From JASHPR01 sp963729365 (lineage in GTDB: Bacteria; Actinomycetota; Actinomycetes; Streptosporangiales; Streptosporangiaceae): a DNA stretch of 64,000 nucleotides. The first letter of the stretch is position 1. Each line of letters opens with the position of its first letter. This document shows, one piece after another, positions 43,657-51,372 of the stretch. The notes under the pieces were generated by a model. The model ran no database searches and was not told where the DNA came from. It saw only the letters and a list, made by a program, of their open reading frames with translations. The stretch spans positions 283,382 to 347,381 of the forward strand of contig CAVSNQ010000002.1 of NCBI GenBank assembly GCA_963729365.1, given 5' to 3'. The position numbers were made by a program, and so were the translations under genes.

Positions 43657-44069
43657 TCTGGGTCCGTGGTTTGCCCCACTTCGATCAGATGACCGTCGGG
43701 ATCGCGGATGTAGCAGCGGATCTCGTACTGGTGGTGTTTCGGCGGCGTCAGGAAATGGGCACCCCGGGCGCTCCATTCGGCGTACACGGCCTCGATGTCC
43801 TTGACCCGGATATTGAGGAAGCTGCTGACCCGGTCGGGATCGCGCGGCGTCTCCAGGGTGACCGCGGGCTTGTCGTCGGTCGGGCCTCCGCCGACATTGA
43901 TGATGATCCAGCTGTTGGATAGTGCGACATAGGTCAGCCCTCCGGGGCCGGAGAAGGCCACCCGGCCGCCGAGTACTTCGGTGTAGAAGCGCCGAGAGCG
44001 CTCGACATCGTCCGAGACGATGAAGTGGGCCAGCACAATTCCCTCTGGGGGCGGTGGGAGCTCGGCCAT
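43599..44069 (-). CDS. VOC (glyoxalase-like) protein
   Basis: A 156-residue glyoxalase-fold protein: GIVLAHFIVSDDVERSRRFY, TEVLGGRVAFSGPGGLTYVA, FLNIRVKDIEAVYAEWSARG and the ending IRCYIRDPDGHLIEVGQTTD. The ATG at 44069 has GGAGGTGCC upstream. The last 15 residues (SPAHWPSSTSGGESE) overlap an SDR remnant in another frame, so the C-terminus may be altered by recombination; the domain itself is complete. Confidence 0.82.
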   Translation of the reverse strand: MAELPPPPEGIVLAHFIVSDDVERSRRFYTEVLGGRVAFSGPGGLTYVALSNSWIIINVGGGPTDDKPAVTLETPRDPDRVSSFLNIRVKDIEAVYAEWSARGAHFLTPPKHHQYEIRCYIRDPDGHLIEVGQTTDPEGDWSPAHWPSSTSGGESE

Positions 44070-44340
44070 CTGGCACCTCCGCTGGTTGGGTCTCACACCC
44101 CGCTTACGACGGGTCGGCAGCGTGCAGGGGTTGTCCCGCCGCTGCACGCCAGGGAGTCTAACGCTGTCTAAGTCCACCGCGTGAATAGGGGTTCATCAGG
44201 GCGCCTCGACGCGAAGGGTGCCCTCTGAGCTGGGACGATGGGAGTTGCTGAGGCTACCGTCGCCGGGCTGGAGCGGACACCTCGCCAGTGCGATTGTTAT
44301 CCGAGCTGGCGAAGATTCACGCGACGTTAGCCATGCCTGC

Positions 44341-44373
44341 GGCCGGGCCCGCCACCGTAGTGCGGGCCCGGCC
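44341..44373 (-). terminator. Terminator of the sedolisin gene
   Basis: Perfect 12-base arms GGCCGGGCCCGC / GCGGGCCCGGCC with a 9-base loop, 15 bases beyond the stop of the minus-strand sedolisin gene. The surrounding 44178-44387 gap has no gene. Confidence 0.75.
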
Positions 44374-44387
44374 GGCTGGCGACGTAA

Positions 44388-46427
44388 CTAGCCAGTGATC
44401 AGAGCAGTGAAGTTGGGTGTGCCGATTCCGGTTGCCTCGTCGTAGCCGGGGGTCACCGGGTAGAAGCCGTTGTTGGTGCTGGGCTGGTGGAAACCGGTGA
44501 TGTCGTGGAAGTAGGAGGCGTTCGTCTTGGGGTTGGCGAAGAGTGAATAGAGAAGGGGGTTGGCGTTCCCGGAGCGGTGACCGTGGAAGGCGTCCCGGTC
44601 ACTGAACAGGGCCGCCCAGAGCGGCGCGGAGAGGCTGGTGCCACCGATGTGGAACCACCCGGGAGCACCAGGTGTCTCCGTCATCCCGAAGCAGGCGCTC
44701 GCATAGGGAATACCGGGCGGGTTGTTGGGCGAGAGGTAGGTCGACCCGGTGCAGTACTCCGCGTAGCCGGTGAGGGGATCGGAGTCGGCCGAGATGTCCG
44801 GCCCCTCGCGGCACGGTTGGCCCTTCGCCGCGAGAGCGCAGTTGCTCGGGCCGTAGACCGTGTAGCGGTTGATGACCCCGGGGCCTCGCTGGTAGTTCGG
44901 CATCGGCCAGAAGATGCTGTGACCACCTCCGCCCGCACCGTAGGTGCCGCAGTTGACGATGCCGGTCGAGCTGGCCGTCGAGGAGTTGTTCCCGCTGCAG
45001 ATGTTGATCGTGTTCCAGACCGTCTCGCTCCTGCCGGGGTAGCTCGGGTTGGGGTTGTCCCCCGGGTCGAAGCTCGTGAACGAGGTGCCGCCGGTGCTGG
45101 TCACCCAGGGCTGGCTGGCCGGGTCGAGGGACTGGAGCGGAGCGTAGTCACTGAACGTGCCATCCCTGATGCACTCGAAGGCACCGGTGTCGCCCGACGA
45201 CGAGAACATGCTCTGGCCCTGGGCCGCCATCTGCTCGAACATGACGTTCTCGGCCTGGGCGTAGGCCACGCCCGCATCGGGCTCGCAGATCGCCCAGCTC
45301 GAGCTGACCGAATCGGCGATGTCCTGGTTGGCGATGGTGGCGTACTGGTCCAGCTCGGTCTGGCCGGTGAAGTCGTTAGGCGCGTTGTAGACGAGGAGAG
45401 AGTTGGTGTCCGGCGCGATCGTCAGATCCTGCTCGATGTCGGCCTGGACCTCGATGTCACCGCCATAGCCGTAGACGCACGTGTCTCCCGGCGGGCACTG
45501 CGAGGTATCCGGAGCCAGCGGTCCGCCGTCGACATTGATGTCGACCAGGCGGGGGGTGTAGTGAGAGCCGTAGAACGTGTGCGCCCAGGTCGTGATGTCC
45601 GAGTGGTTGTAGGCGGAGAGCTCAAACAGGGCCACGTTGGCGCCGGCGCCCTTGGCGCGCGGTCCCGCGTGGGGGGCGTTGTAGATGCTGTTGGTCTGCG
45701 ACGGGGTCAGGCCGCTGCAGCCCGGACCGCCGCCATAGCCGTTGAACGGCCCATCGAGCGGGATCGCCTGGAGCTCAGCCAGGTTGGTCGGATACGGGAT
45801 CTCGCAGCTCGGCTCGCCGCCGCCGTGTCCAGCCGAGCCCGCCGGGGCGAGCTGATAGGCCGGTTGCAGCCGGACCGTGTTGGTCAGCCCCACCACGCCG
45901 AGCACGCTCGACGCCAGGCTGTCGGGCACCGAGGCCAGCGTGTTGTTGGAGTAGAACTTCACGCCCTTGGCGTTGCGGTAGTTGTTGATGGTGGTCGCGA
46001 AGGCGGCATCGATCTGGGCGCTGCTCCCGACCGCCCGAAGCAGGTAGGGCGTAACGGTCGACTGCACCGTCAGCCCCTTGCCCCGCAGGTACGCGGTCAT
46101 CGCCTGCACGGTGGCCCGCGACGGCGCGAACCTGGAGTCGAACTGGCCCGCGGCGAGCCAGTGGCCGTAGTCAGCGCTCCCCGGCGTGTACAGGGCGTCG
46201 AGCAGGGAGTTGAGGCCCGCCTTGTTTCTGGGCTGCAACACCACGTCGACGCTCATCCGGCTGGCTGACATCTGGCCGGTCTTGGTCGCGTGGACCGGCA
46301 GGTAGCTGCCCGGGATGTGGGCCATGCTGTTCGCCGCTGACGCCGACGCTGTCGCCACTGCCGTAAGCGAAGCCGCTGCGGTCACGATGGCAACTATTAA
46401 AGGCCGGAACCCTCGCCGGAGAGTCAT
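44388..46427 (-). CDS. Secreted sedolisin (S53) protease with pro-kumamolisin domain
   Basis: A 679-residue acid serine protease. A signal peptide lies at 1-32 (IVAIVTAAASLTAVATASAS), and a pro-domain from about 55 to 195 (GLNSLLDALYTPGSADYGHW, AMTAYLRGKGLTVQSTVTPY) is cleaved on activation. The catalytic domain has the Glu and Asp of the triad in GGDIEVQADIEQDLTIAPDT, the oxyanion Asp region SSSWAICEPDAG and the serine in HIGGTSLSAPLWAALFS. A calcium site is expected near HDITGFHQPS. ATG 46427 has GGGAGCGGAA upstream. Likely a nutritional extracellular protease. Confidence 0.92.
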   Translation of the reverse strand: MTLRRGFRPLIVAIVTAAASLTAVATASASAANSMAHIPGSYLPVHATKTGQMSASRMSVDVVLQPRNKAGLNSLLDALYTPGSADYGHWLAAGQFDSRFAPSRATVQAMTAYLRGKGLTVQSTVTPYLLRAVGSSAQIDAAFATTINNYRNAKGVKFYSNNTLASVPDSLASSVLGVVGLTNTVRLQPAYQLAPAGSAGHGGGEPSCEIPYPTNLAELQAIPLDGPFNGYGGGPGCSGLTPSQTNSIYNAPHAGPRAKGAGANVALFELSAYNHSDITTWAHTFYGSHYTPRLVDINVDGGPLAPDTSQCPPGDTCVYGYGGDIEVQADIEQDLTIAPDTNSLLVYNAPNDFTGQTELDQYATIANQDIADSVSSSWAICEPDAGVAYAQAENVMFEQMAAQGQSMFSSSGDTGAFECIRDGTFSDYAPLQSLDPASQPWVTSTGGTSFTSFDPGDNPNPSYPGRSETVWNTINICSGNNSSTASSTGIVNCGTYGAGGGGHSIFWPMPNYQRGPGVINRYTVYGPSNCALAAKGQPCREGPDISADSDPLTGYAEYCTGSTYLSPNNPPGIPYASACFGMTETPGAPGWFHIGGTSLSAPLWAALFSDRDAFHGHRSGNANPLLYSLFANPKTNASYFHDITGFHQPSTNNGFYPVTPGYDEATGIGTPNFTALITG

Positions 46428-46608
46428 TTCCGCTCCCTCCGCGGCGGTTCCGGCGTCGCATCGTCACGGACCGGGAGGCCGCCGCTCTGATTGAGCTAAA
46501 GCATCCACCAGGGACACACCGGTTGTCGAGCGTCACATCCTCCGATTTCCCGGTTTTGAGGGACGTGGACCGCTCTCGCCGTGGGCGCCTGGCAGTGTGG
46601 CGGCCCGG

Positions 46609-47403
46609 TTACTCGCCGAGCAGCTCGATGAGGTCCAGCCAGTTCATGGACGGCTGCCAGTCTCCATCGCCGAGAGCCTGCACGGTCACGTCCCAGATGG
46701 CTGGCTGGATGAGCTTCTCGGCGTCGTCACGCGTCGGAGCGGTCTCCCGCCGCACGCAGACCGACGCCGTGGAACCGAACCGCTCGTCGTGCTCGGCAAA
46801 ACCCGACGTCAGCCGGAACACTCGCGGCGGCCCGGCCGGGGCCGGAAGCGCCGCCGACCCGGTGCGCTCCCGGTACTCGTCGGGTGTCTCCCGGCGGCTG
46901 GTGAACACGTAGCCGAGGAACTGATCCAGGGTCGAGACGTGCCCGGACGACAGCTGCCACTGGCCAGAGCCGCTGAGGGTCAGGTCCAGCATCCCGTGGA
47001 AGGTGGTCTCGCCCTCTTCGGCGGGGTCATCCGGGCGGGGATCGGTGAATCGCCGGCGGCCCGTGAACTGCCACGACACCCGGACCCGCGGCGGTTCCGC
47101 ATCAGGTTCGAGACCCCAGACCTCGATCTGGGTCACGGCCGGGCCAGGGGCGACCTGCCAGCGTTCCATGGACGGATGGATCAGAAAGTGCGCGGCGTCC
47201 GGCTGGGCCATGGCAGCCAGCGCCGTTTCATCGCCGTTCACCGCCATCACCCACACGACCACGGCCCGCCGCGCCGCGGCAAGGACGGCGTCGGCGCCGA
47301 GGCGGCTGTCGCGCGCCCCGGCCTGGCGCATCGTCTCGGCGACGCCCGCGCGGACCTCAAGGCTGGCGGTCTGGACCAGACCGGCTGATTCGGACTCGCT
47401 CAT
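46609..47403 (-). CDS. Conserved hypothetical protein
   Basis: A 264-residue protein without a recognised domain. Seen: no signal peptide or membrane segment; a helical N-terminus (EVRAGVAETMRQAGARDSRL) that would suit a regulatory or binding fold; then mixed strands such as VTQIEVWGLEPDAEPPRVRV and MLDLTLSGSGQWQLSSGHVS. The ATG at 47403 has GGGAGCTGCC upstream, and the codon bias is normal. Function unknown. Confidence 0.6.
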   Translation of the reverse strand: MSESESAGLVQTASLEVRAGVAETMRQAGARDSRLGADAVLAAARRAVVVWVMAVNGDETALAAMAQPDAAHFLIHPSMERWQVAPGPAVTQIEVWGLEPDAEPPRVRVSWQFTGRRRFTDPRPDDPAEEGETTFHGMLDLTLSGSGQWQLSSGHVSTLDQFLGYVFTSRRETPDEYRERTGSAALPAPAGPPRVFRLTSGFAEHDERFGSTASVCVRRETAPTRDDAEKLIQPAIWDVTVQALGDGDWQPSMNWLDLIELLGE

Positions 47404-47510
47404 CGGCAGCTCCCTGGCGCTGTCCGGAACATTACCTGCTGCCGTGCCGCTACCGCGGAAGCCGTTTTCTGGGCCTGTGATACCAGCGGACCCGCTGGTA
47501 TGTTTCGCGC

Positions 47511-47987
47511 GTGGCTGGGGTCGATCCGGAGATTGCTCCGGATCCGGGATCTATTGTGGTGGCCGAGAGCCGGTCGCAGATCGGGTTTCTGTTCGGCTTC
47601 CTCATTCTGGTGTTCGCCGTGGCATTGGCCAGAGGCGTGACTGGCGCGCAGTCCGCGGCCGGACGAGTGGCTGTCGCGGTCATCTTCGGCATCCTGATCG
47701 TGGTCATGGCCAGGGGCTGGATCATGATCGCGCGGCGCCCCAATCGCCTGGAAGTCACCGAGAACGCCGTTACCTTCGTGCGGCGCAATGGCCAGGTGTC
47801 GGCGTTGTCCCGCCAGCAGGGTGATGAGCTCCGCTTCGTCAAGAAGCACGCCGCGGCCATGAGCCGGGTCTGGACGCTCGGACTGACCATCGCGGGCACC
47901 GATGCCGTCGTGCTCCTGTCCGGCTTTTTCTCACGCCAGGAGGTACGGCAGGCGTGCCGCGCCCGCGGCTGGCGCGTTGACAACTAA
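47511..47987 (+). CDS. Two-TM membrane protein with PH-like tail
   Basis: A 158-residue protein with two hydrophobic helices at about 25-45 (IGFLFGFLILVFAVALARGV) and 52-72 (VAVAVIFGILIVVMARGWIM), followed by a 90-residue cytosolic beta-rich part (RRPNRLEVTENAVTFVRRNG, VLLSGFFSRQEVRQACRARG) that looks like the bPH domains of actinobacterial membrane proteins. The GTG at 47511 is the best start seen. Repeat copy B begins 4 bases after its stop. Confidence 0.65.
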   Translation: MAGVDPEIAPDPGSIVVAESRSQIGFLFGFLILVFAVALARGVTGAQSAAGRVAVAVIFGILIVVMARGWIMIARRPNRLEVTENAVTFVRRNGQVSALSRQQGDELRFVKKHAAAMSRVWTLGLTIAGTDAVVLLSGFFSRQEVRQACRARGWRVDN

Positions 47988-47990
47988 CGG

Positions 47991-48059
47991 CCCGTCGGCC
48001 CCGCGCATATCTTCCAGGGATTTTGAACGCCACGTCCCGTGCCCGGTCACGCCGCCCCG
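47991..48059 (-). repeat. Interspersed repeat copy B
   Basis: A 69-base stretch nearly identical to 60380-60447 (shared blocks CCCGTCGGCC, TCTTCCAGG, ATTTTGAACGCCACGTCCCG, TGCCCGGTCACGCCGCCCC). It starts right after a stop codon and lies in a 250-base gap. Read on the minus strand it gives DVAFKI-type translations but no gene. Confidence 0.6.
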
Positions 48060-48180
48060 CCGCGATGTGGCGCCGGGGTCTAGGGCTAGTTGACGAAGTT
48101 CCAGTCTTCGCGGAGCCCCGGAGCCCGCGGACGGTGTTGCGGGCCACTACCGGTCCCGGTCTGGTAGGCCGCGGCATGCT

Positions 48181-48210
48181 TCCGGCCCGCGCCGTGCGGC
48201 GCGGGCCGGA
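48181..48210 (-). terminator. Hairpin terminator, duplicated block copy 1
   Basis: Perfect 13-base arms (TCCGGCCCGCGCC) around the loop GTGC, just after the minus-strand remnant gene. The identical hairpin at 50543-50572 follows the intact paralogue. Confidence 0.75.
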
Positions 48211-48236
48211 GGGTGTCGCGTGTGATGCGGTTTGTA

Positions 48237-48380
48237 TCAGGCGGCCTTGGCCGGGATGTTCTCGATGGCCGGGACGCCTGTGGCGTGGTGCCGGGTCTTG
48301 CGTCCGAAGGCGAAGCCGAACGCCGAGCCGATCAGGGCCAGCCCGCCCAGGACGAACCCGGTGATCGCGGCGATGTACAT
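48237..48380 (-). pseudogene. Truncated duplicate of the two-TM protein at 50599-51207
   Basis: A 47-codon frame MYIAAITGFVLGGLALIGSA, then FGFAFGRKTRHH, which matches the C-terminal membrane helix of the 202-residue paralogue (LYISSIVGFALGALTLMGSL and FGFVARRETQP). Upstream of its ATG the sequence jumps straight to the paralogue's 5' flank, so the N-terminal 155 codons are deleted. A new ATG at the junction leaves a single-helix reading frame; whether it is translated is unknown. Confidence 0.68.
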
Positions 48381-48473
48381 GCCGGCCCGGGTCACCGTCC
48401 GGCTTTATCCGACGCTTCGATTCTTCGGCCAGGACCGCCTCGGCCGTCACGGCCGAATGTCCGCAGCCGGCCG

Positions 48474-48487
48474 GGACTTTCGTCCTC
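48474..48487. promoter_or_regulatory. DevR/DosR-like box (copy 1)
   Basis: GGGACTTTCGTCCT, a near-palindrome close to the DevR/DosR consensus (GGGACTnnnGTCCC type), lies upstream of the truncated membrane-protein frame. The equivalent site upstream of the intact paralogue is GGGACCTTCGTCCT at 51324. Suggestive only. Confidence 0.3.
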
Positions 48488-48499
48488 GCTGCGCGGGCC

Positions 48500-49864
48500 C
48501 TATGGAGCCCGCTCCCCCGACCGAAGATCAGGCTGGCGAGCGCTGGGGTTCTCAGCCGCGGTCCAGCCGGCCGCGCTCGGCAGGTGGCCGGGCGAGCATG
48601 CGGCGGCCCGCCTGAGGAGCACGGCGCGTTCGGCCGCGTTGCGGGTGAGCGAGGCCGCGCGGGTCAACTCGGCACGCGCTTCCTCGTGGCGGCCGAGCTT
48701 GGCCAGGAAGTCGCCGCGGACGCCGGGCAGCAGATGATAGTTCCGCAGCTCCGGCCGGGAGGCCAGGGCGTCGGTCAGCGCCAGTCCCCGGGCCGGCCCG
48801 AACGCCATCCCCACCGCGACGGCCCGGTTGAGCTCGACCACCGGGCTGGGCATGACCTGGGCCAGCACCTCGTACAGCGCCGCGATCTGCCGCCAGTTGG
48901 TCTCCTCGGCGGTGCGGGCGCTGGCATGGCAGACGGCGATGGCGGCCTGCAGCGCGTACGGTCCCGGCGGCGGCCCGAGGTTCTCGGCGCGCAGCAGCGC
49001 GGCGAAGCCGCGGCGGATGAGCAGCCGGTCCCAGGTTCCCCGGTTCTGCTCGAGCAGCGGGACCGGCTCCCCGGCCGGGCCGAGCCGCGCCCGCAGCCGC
49101 GAGGACTGGATCTCCATCAGGGCCACCAGGCCGTGCACCTCGGGCTCGGCCGGGCTGAGCTCGGCCAGCATGCGGCCCAGGCGCAGCGCCTCGTAGCAGA
49201 GTTCCGGGCGGGTCCAGCTCTCCCCGGCCGTCGCCGTATATCCCTCGTTGAAGATCAGGTAGACGACTTCGAGCACCGACGCGAGCCTGGCCGGCCGCTC
49301 GCCGGCCGGGGGCACCTCGAACGGGACCTGGTTGCCGGCCAGGGTCCGCTTGGCGCGGACGATCCGCTGCGCGATCGCCGGCTCGGCGGCCAGGAAGGCC
49401 CGGGCGATCTCGCTGGTGGACAGCCCGCCGACCAGCCGGAGGGTAAGCGCGACGCGAGCCTCGGCGGACAGCACCGGGTGGCAGGCCACGAACATCAGCC
49501 GCAGCAGGTCGTCGGGGACGAAGTCCTCATCCGCCACGGCGTCGAAATCCGGGGCGCCGCCGAAGACAGCCGCCTGCTGCCGGGTCCGGAGCTCGTTCCC
49601 GATCAGGTCGATGTTGCGCTGCAGCCGCTCGTCGCGGCGCAGCCGGTCGATGGCCTGGTGCTTTGCGGTGGCCATGAGCCAGGCACCCGGGTTGGGCGGG
49701 ATGCCTGACTCAGGCCACTGCCGCAACGCCGCGACCAGGGCTTCCTGCGCGAGGTCCTCGGCGAGGCCGACGTCGCGCACGATGCGCGCCAGGCCCGCGA
49801 TGATCCTGGCCGACTCCAGCCGCCAGACCGCTTCGACCGCCCGGTGCGCCTCGGCCACGCTCAT
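48500..49864 (-). CDS. ECF42-type RNA polymerase sigma factor with C-terminal DUF6596/TPR-like region
   Basis: A 454-residue sigma factor. Region 2 is IIAGLARIVRDVGLAEDLAQ, EALVAALRQWPESGIPPNPG and AWLMATAKHQAIDRLRRDER. Region 4 is ARVALTLRLVGGLSTSEIAR, AFLAAEPAIAQRIVRAKRTL. The remaining 240 residues are the DUF6596 helical-repeat extension (VLEVVYLIFNEGYTATAGES, LIRRGFAALLRAENLGPPPG, ELNRAVAVGMAFGPARGLAL), diagnostic of the ECF42 group. These sigmas are linked to DGPF/YCII proteins, and one lies just upstream. Start ATG 49864. Confidence 0.9.
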   Translation of the reverse strand: MSVAEAHRAVEAVWRLESARIIAGLARIVRDVGLAEDLAQEALVAALRQWPESGIPPNPGAWLMATAKHQAIDRLRRDERLQRNIDLIGNELRTRQQAAVFGGAPDFDAVADEDFVPDDLLRLMFVACHPVLSAEARVALTLRLVGGLSTSEIARAFLAAEPAIAQRIVRAKRTLAGNQVPFEVPPAGERPARLASVLEVVYLIFNEGYTATAGESWTRPELCYEALRLGRMLAELSPAEPEVHGLVALMEIQSSRLRARLGPAGEPVPLLEQNRGTWDRLLIRRGFAALLRAENLGPPPGPYALQAAIAVCHASARTAEETNWRQIAALYEVLAQVMPSPVVELNRAVAVGMAFGPARGLALTDALASRPELRNYHLLPGVRGDFLAKLGRHEEARAELTRAASLTRNAAERAVLLRRAAACSPGHLPSAAGWTAAENPSARQPDLRSGERAP

Positions 49865-49923
49865 CCGCCGATCAGATCACCGCGACGCGCGGCCCCGCAA
49901 ACCGCGTAAGGCGGCGCGCCGTC

Positions 49924-50247
49924 TCACTCCGGGCCGTAGACCTGCTGGATCGCCCCCTCACCGGTCCGGGCGACCTGCCAGAACCGCCTCGCCAGCTCGA
50001 TCGCCTCTTCCCTGGACCGCACGTCGATCAGGGCGAAGCTGATGATCGCCTCCTTCGCCTCGGCAAACGGCCCGTCGGTCACGGTGACTCTCCCGTCCGT
50101 GGCGGAGACGTGCGTGCCCTCCGGGTCCAGGCCTCCCGTTGCGAGCAGGACCCCGGCCTTGGCCAGCTCCTCGACCAGCCGGCCCATCTCCGTCATCATC
50201 TTCTCGTCCGGCGCTTCGCCCGCCGTCGTCGTCATCAGGAACCGCAC
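49924..50247 (-). CDS. DGPF-motif YCII-related protein
   Basis: A 107-residue YCII-fold protein with the motif TVTDGPFAEAKEAIISFALI, preceded by VRFLMTTTAGEAPDEKMMTE. DGPF proteins sit next to ECF42 sigma factors and are thought to be part of their signal or target. The GTG at 50247 has a strong GGAGGGAGGCAGG upstream. It is 59 bases before the sigma gene on the same strand. Its substrate is unknown. Confidence 0.88.
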   Translation of the reverse strand: MRFLMTTTAGEAPDEKMMTEMGRLVEELAKAGVLLATGGLDPEGTHVSATDGRVTVTDGPFAEAKEAIISFALIDVRSREEAIELARRFWQVARTGEGAIQQVYGPE

Positions 50248-50440
50248 GTTCCTGCCTCCCTCCGTCACCTGGCATGCCCGCTGCCCGGGCCTGCCTCTGC
50301 TGATGCTTCGAACGGCCGCGAGCCATATCGACACCGGCGGCAGCCAACGCCAAAAAAAATAGCGGCTGCCGTCTGGATCCTTCCTCTTCCTGTGCGAGGC
50401 ACGGGCAGGAGCGCTGACGAGCCCGGCTCGGCGGGCGGCA

Positions 50441-50480
50441 TTGATCTTGAACGTTACGTCCCGTGCCTGGCCGCACCGAC
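50441..50480 (-). repeat. Interspersed repeat copy C (divergent)
   Basis: TTGATCTTGAACGTTACGTC and CCGTGCCTGGCC match the core of copies B and D with several changes (GTTACG for GCCACG). It lies about 190 bases upstream of the DGPF protein gene, the most diverged of the four. Confidence 0.45.
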
Positions 50481-50542
50481 ATTGGCCAGGCCTGGTTCGG
50501 GCCGGCAACGGCTTGGGTCACGGGACCGGGCCGGGACATGTT

Positions 50543-50572
50543 TCCGGCCCGCGCCGTGCGGCGCGGGCCGGA
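50543..50572 (-). terminator. Hairpin terminator, duplicated block copy 2
   Basis: The same 13-base arm hairpin (TCCGGCCCGCGCC, loop GTGC) as at 48181, following the stop of the intact two-TM gene by 26 bases. The next 20 bases in both copies (GGGTGTCGCGTGTGATGCGG) are also shared, so the block is duplicated and not just convergent. Confidence 0.78.
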
Positions 50573-50598
50573 GGGTGTCGCGTGTGATGCGGTTTGTG

Positions 50599-51207
50599 TT
50601 ATCCGACGTTGGCCGGGGCCCTCCCGTTGGTCGGGATGACCGTGGCCGGGGTGACCGTGGTCTGCGGCTGGGTCTCGCGTCTGGCGACGAAGCCGAAGAG
50701 CGAGCCCATCAGGGTCAGCGCGCCGAGGGCGAAGCCGACGATGGAGGAGATGTACAGGAGCTGAGAGACCTTCCACCAGCCGTAAGCGTTCAGCAGCATG
50801 CTACGCAGCGTCGTGCCCTTGAACACGGTCGCCACCTGGCCGGCCAGCTTCACGTTGCTGGGAGCCGCGATCGCCGCGGCCGACAGCTGCGAGTAAGTCT
50901 TGCCGCCGCCGATCTCGGTGAGGTGCACGGCGATGAAGTTGTTGGCGTAAGCCTCGGCCTGCTGGCCGGTCAGCATCTGCTGCCCGGCGTACTGGGAGAC
51001 CGACGGGACCATGCTCGGCGTGATCTCGGTGCCGGCCACGGGGTGAGCGAACGCGGCCGCCGGCGGGAAGAAGATCTGCTGCTCGGCGAGCTGGCTGCGT
51101 ACGGTGTTGTGCACGTAGGTCGAACCCCAGAGCAGCAGCCCCGAAACGGCCAGCAGGATCCCTGCCAGTGCGAGGCTTGCCCAGCGGAACGCTGAAATGT
51201 GGCGCAT
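50599..51207 (-). CDS. Two-TM membrane protein, conserved actinobacterial family
   Basis: A 202-residue protein with an N-terminal helix (WASLALAGILLAVSGLLLWG), an external region of about 120 residues (VRSQLAEQQIFFPPAAAFAH, YAGQQMLTGQQAEAYANNFI, AVHLTEIGGGKTYSQLSAAA, VFKGTTLRSMLLNAYGWWKV) and a C-terminal helix (LYISSIVGFALGALTLMGSL), then a polar tail. I recognise the pattern from many uncharacterised actinomycete proteins. ATG 51207 with AAGGAAGG upstream. A DevR-like box lies 120 bases upstream. Its truncated twin is at 48237. Confidence 0.8.
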   Translation of the reverse strand: MRHISAFRWASLALAGILLAVSGLLLWGSTYVHNTVRSQLAEQQIFFPPAAAFAHPVAGTEITPSMVPSVSQYAGQQMLTGQQAEAYANNFIAVHLTEIGGGKTYSQLSAAAIAAPSNVKLAGQVATVFKGTTLRSMLLNAYGWWKVSQLLYISSIVGFALGALTLMGSLFGFVARRETQPQTTVTPATVIPTNGRAPANVG

Positions 51208-51323
51208 CTGAATGCCTTCCTTCTAGATGCCGGCCCGGGGTCACGGTCCCGCTTTATCCGACGCTTCCTGATTCTTCAGCCATGACCGCACCGGCCATCA
51301 TGGCCGCAGGTCCGCATTCGGCC

Positions 51324-51337
51324 GGGACCTTCGTCCT
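51324..51337. promoter_or_regulatory. DevR/DosR-like box (copy 2)
   Basis: GGGACCTTCGTCCT upstream of the intact two-TM gene, conserved at the same place in the duplicated block. It matches the dyad of DevR/DosR binding sites in form, but no DevR-type regulator is in the window. Confidence 0.3.
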
Positions 51338-51372
51338 CGCTGCGCAGGACCTACGGAGCCGTGCACGTTGCC

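Noticed and set aside
44577..46268. 563-codon plus-strand open frame opposite the sedolisin
   Set aside because: Shadow of the minus-strand protease; the real protein has a signal peptide and the full catalytic set.
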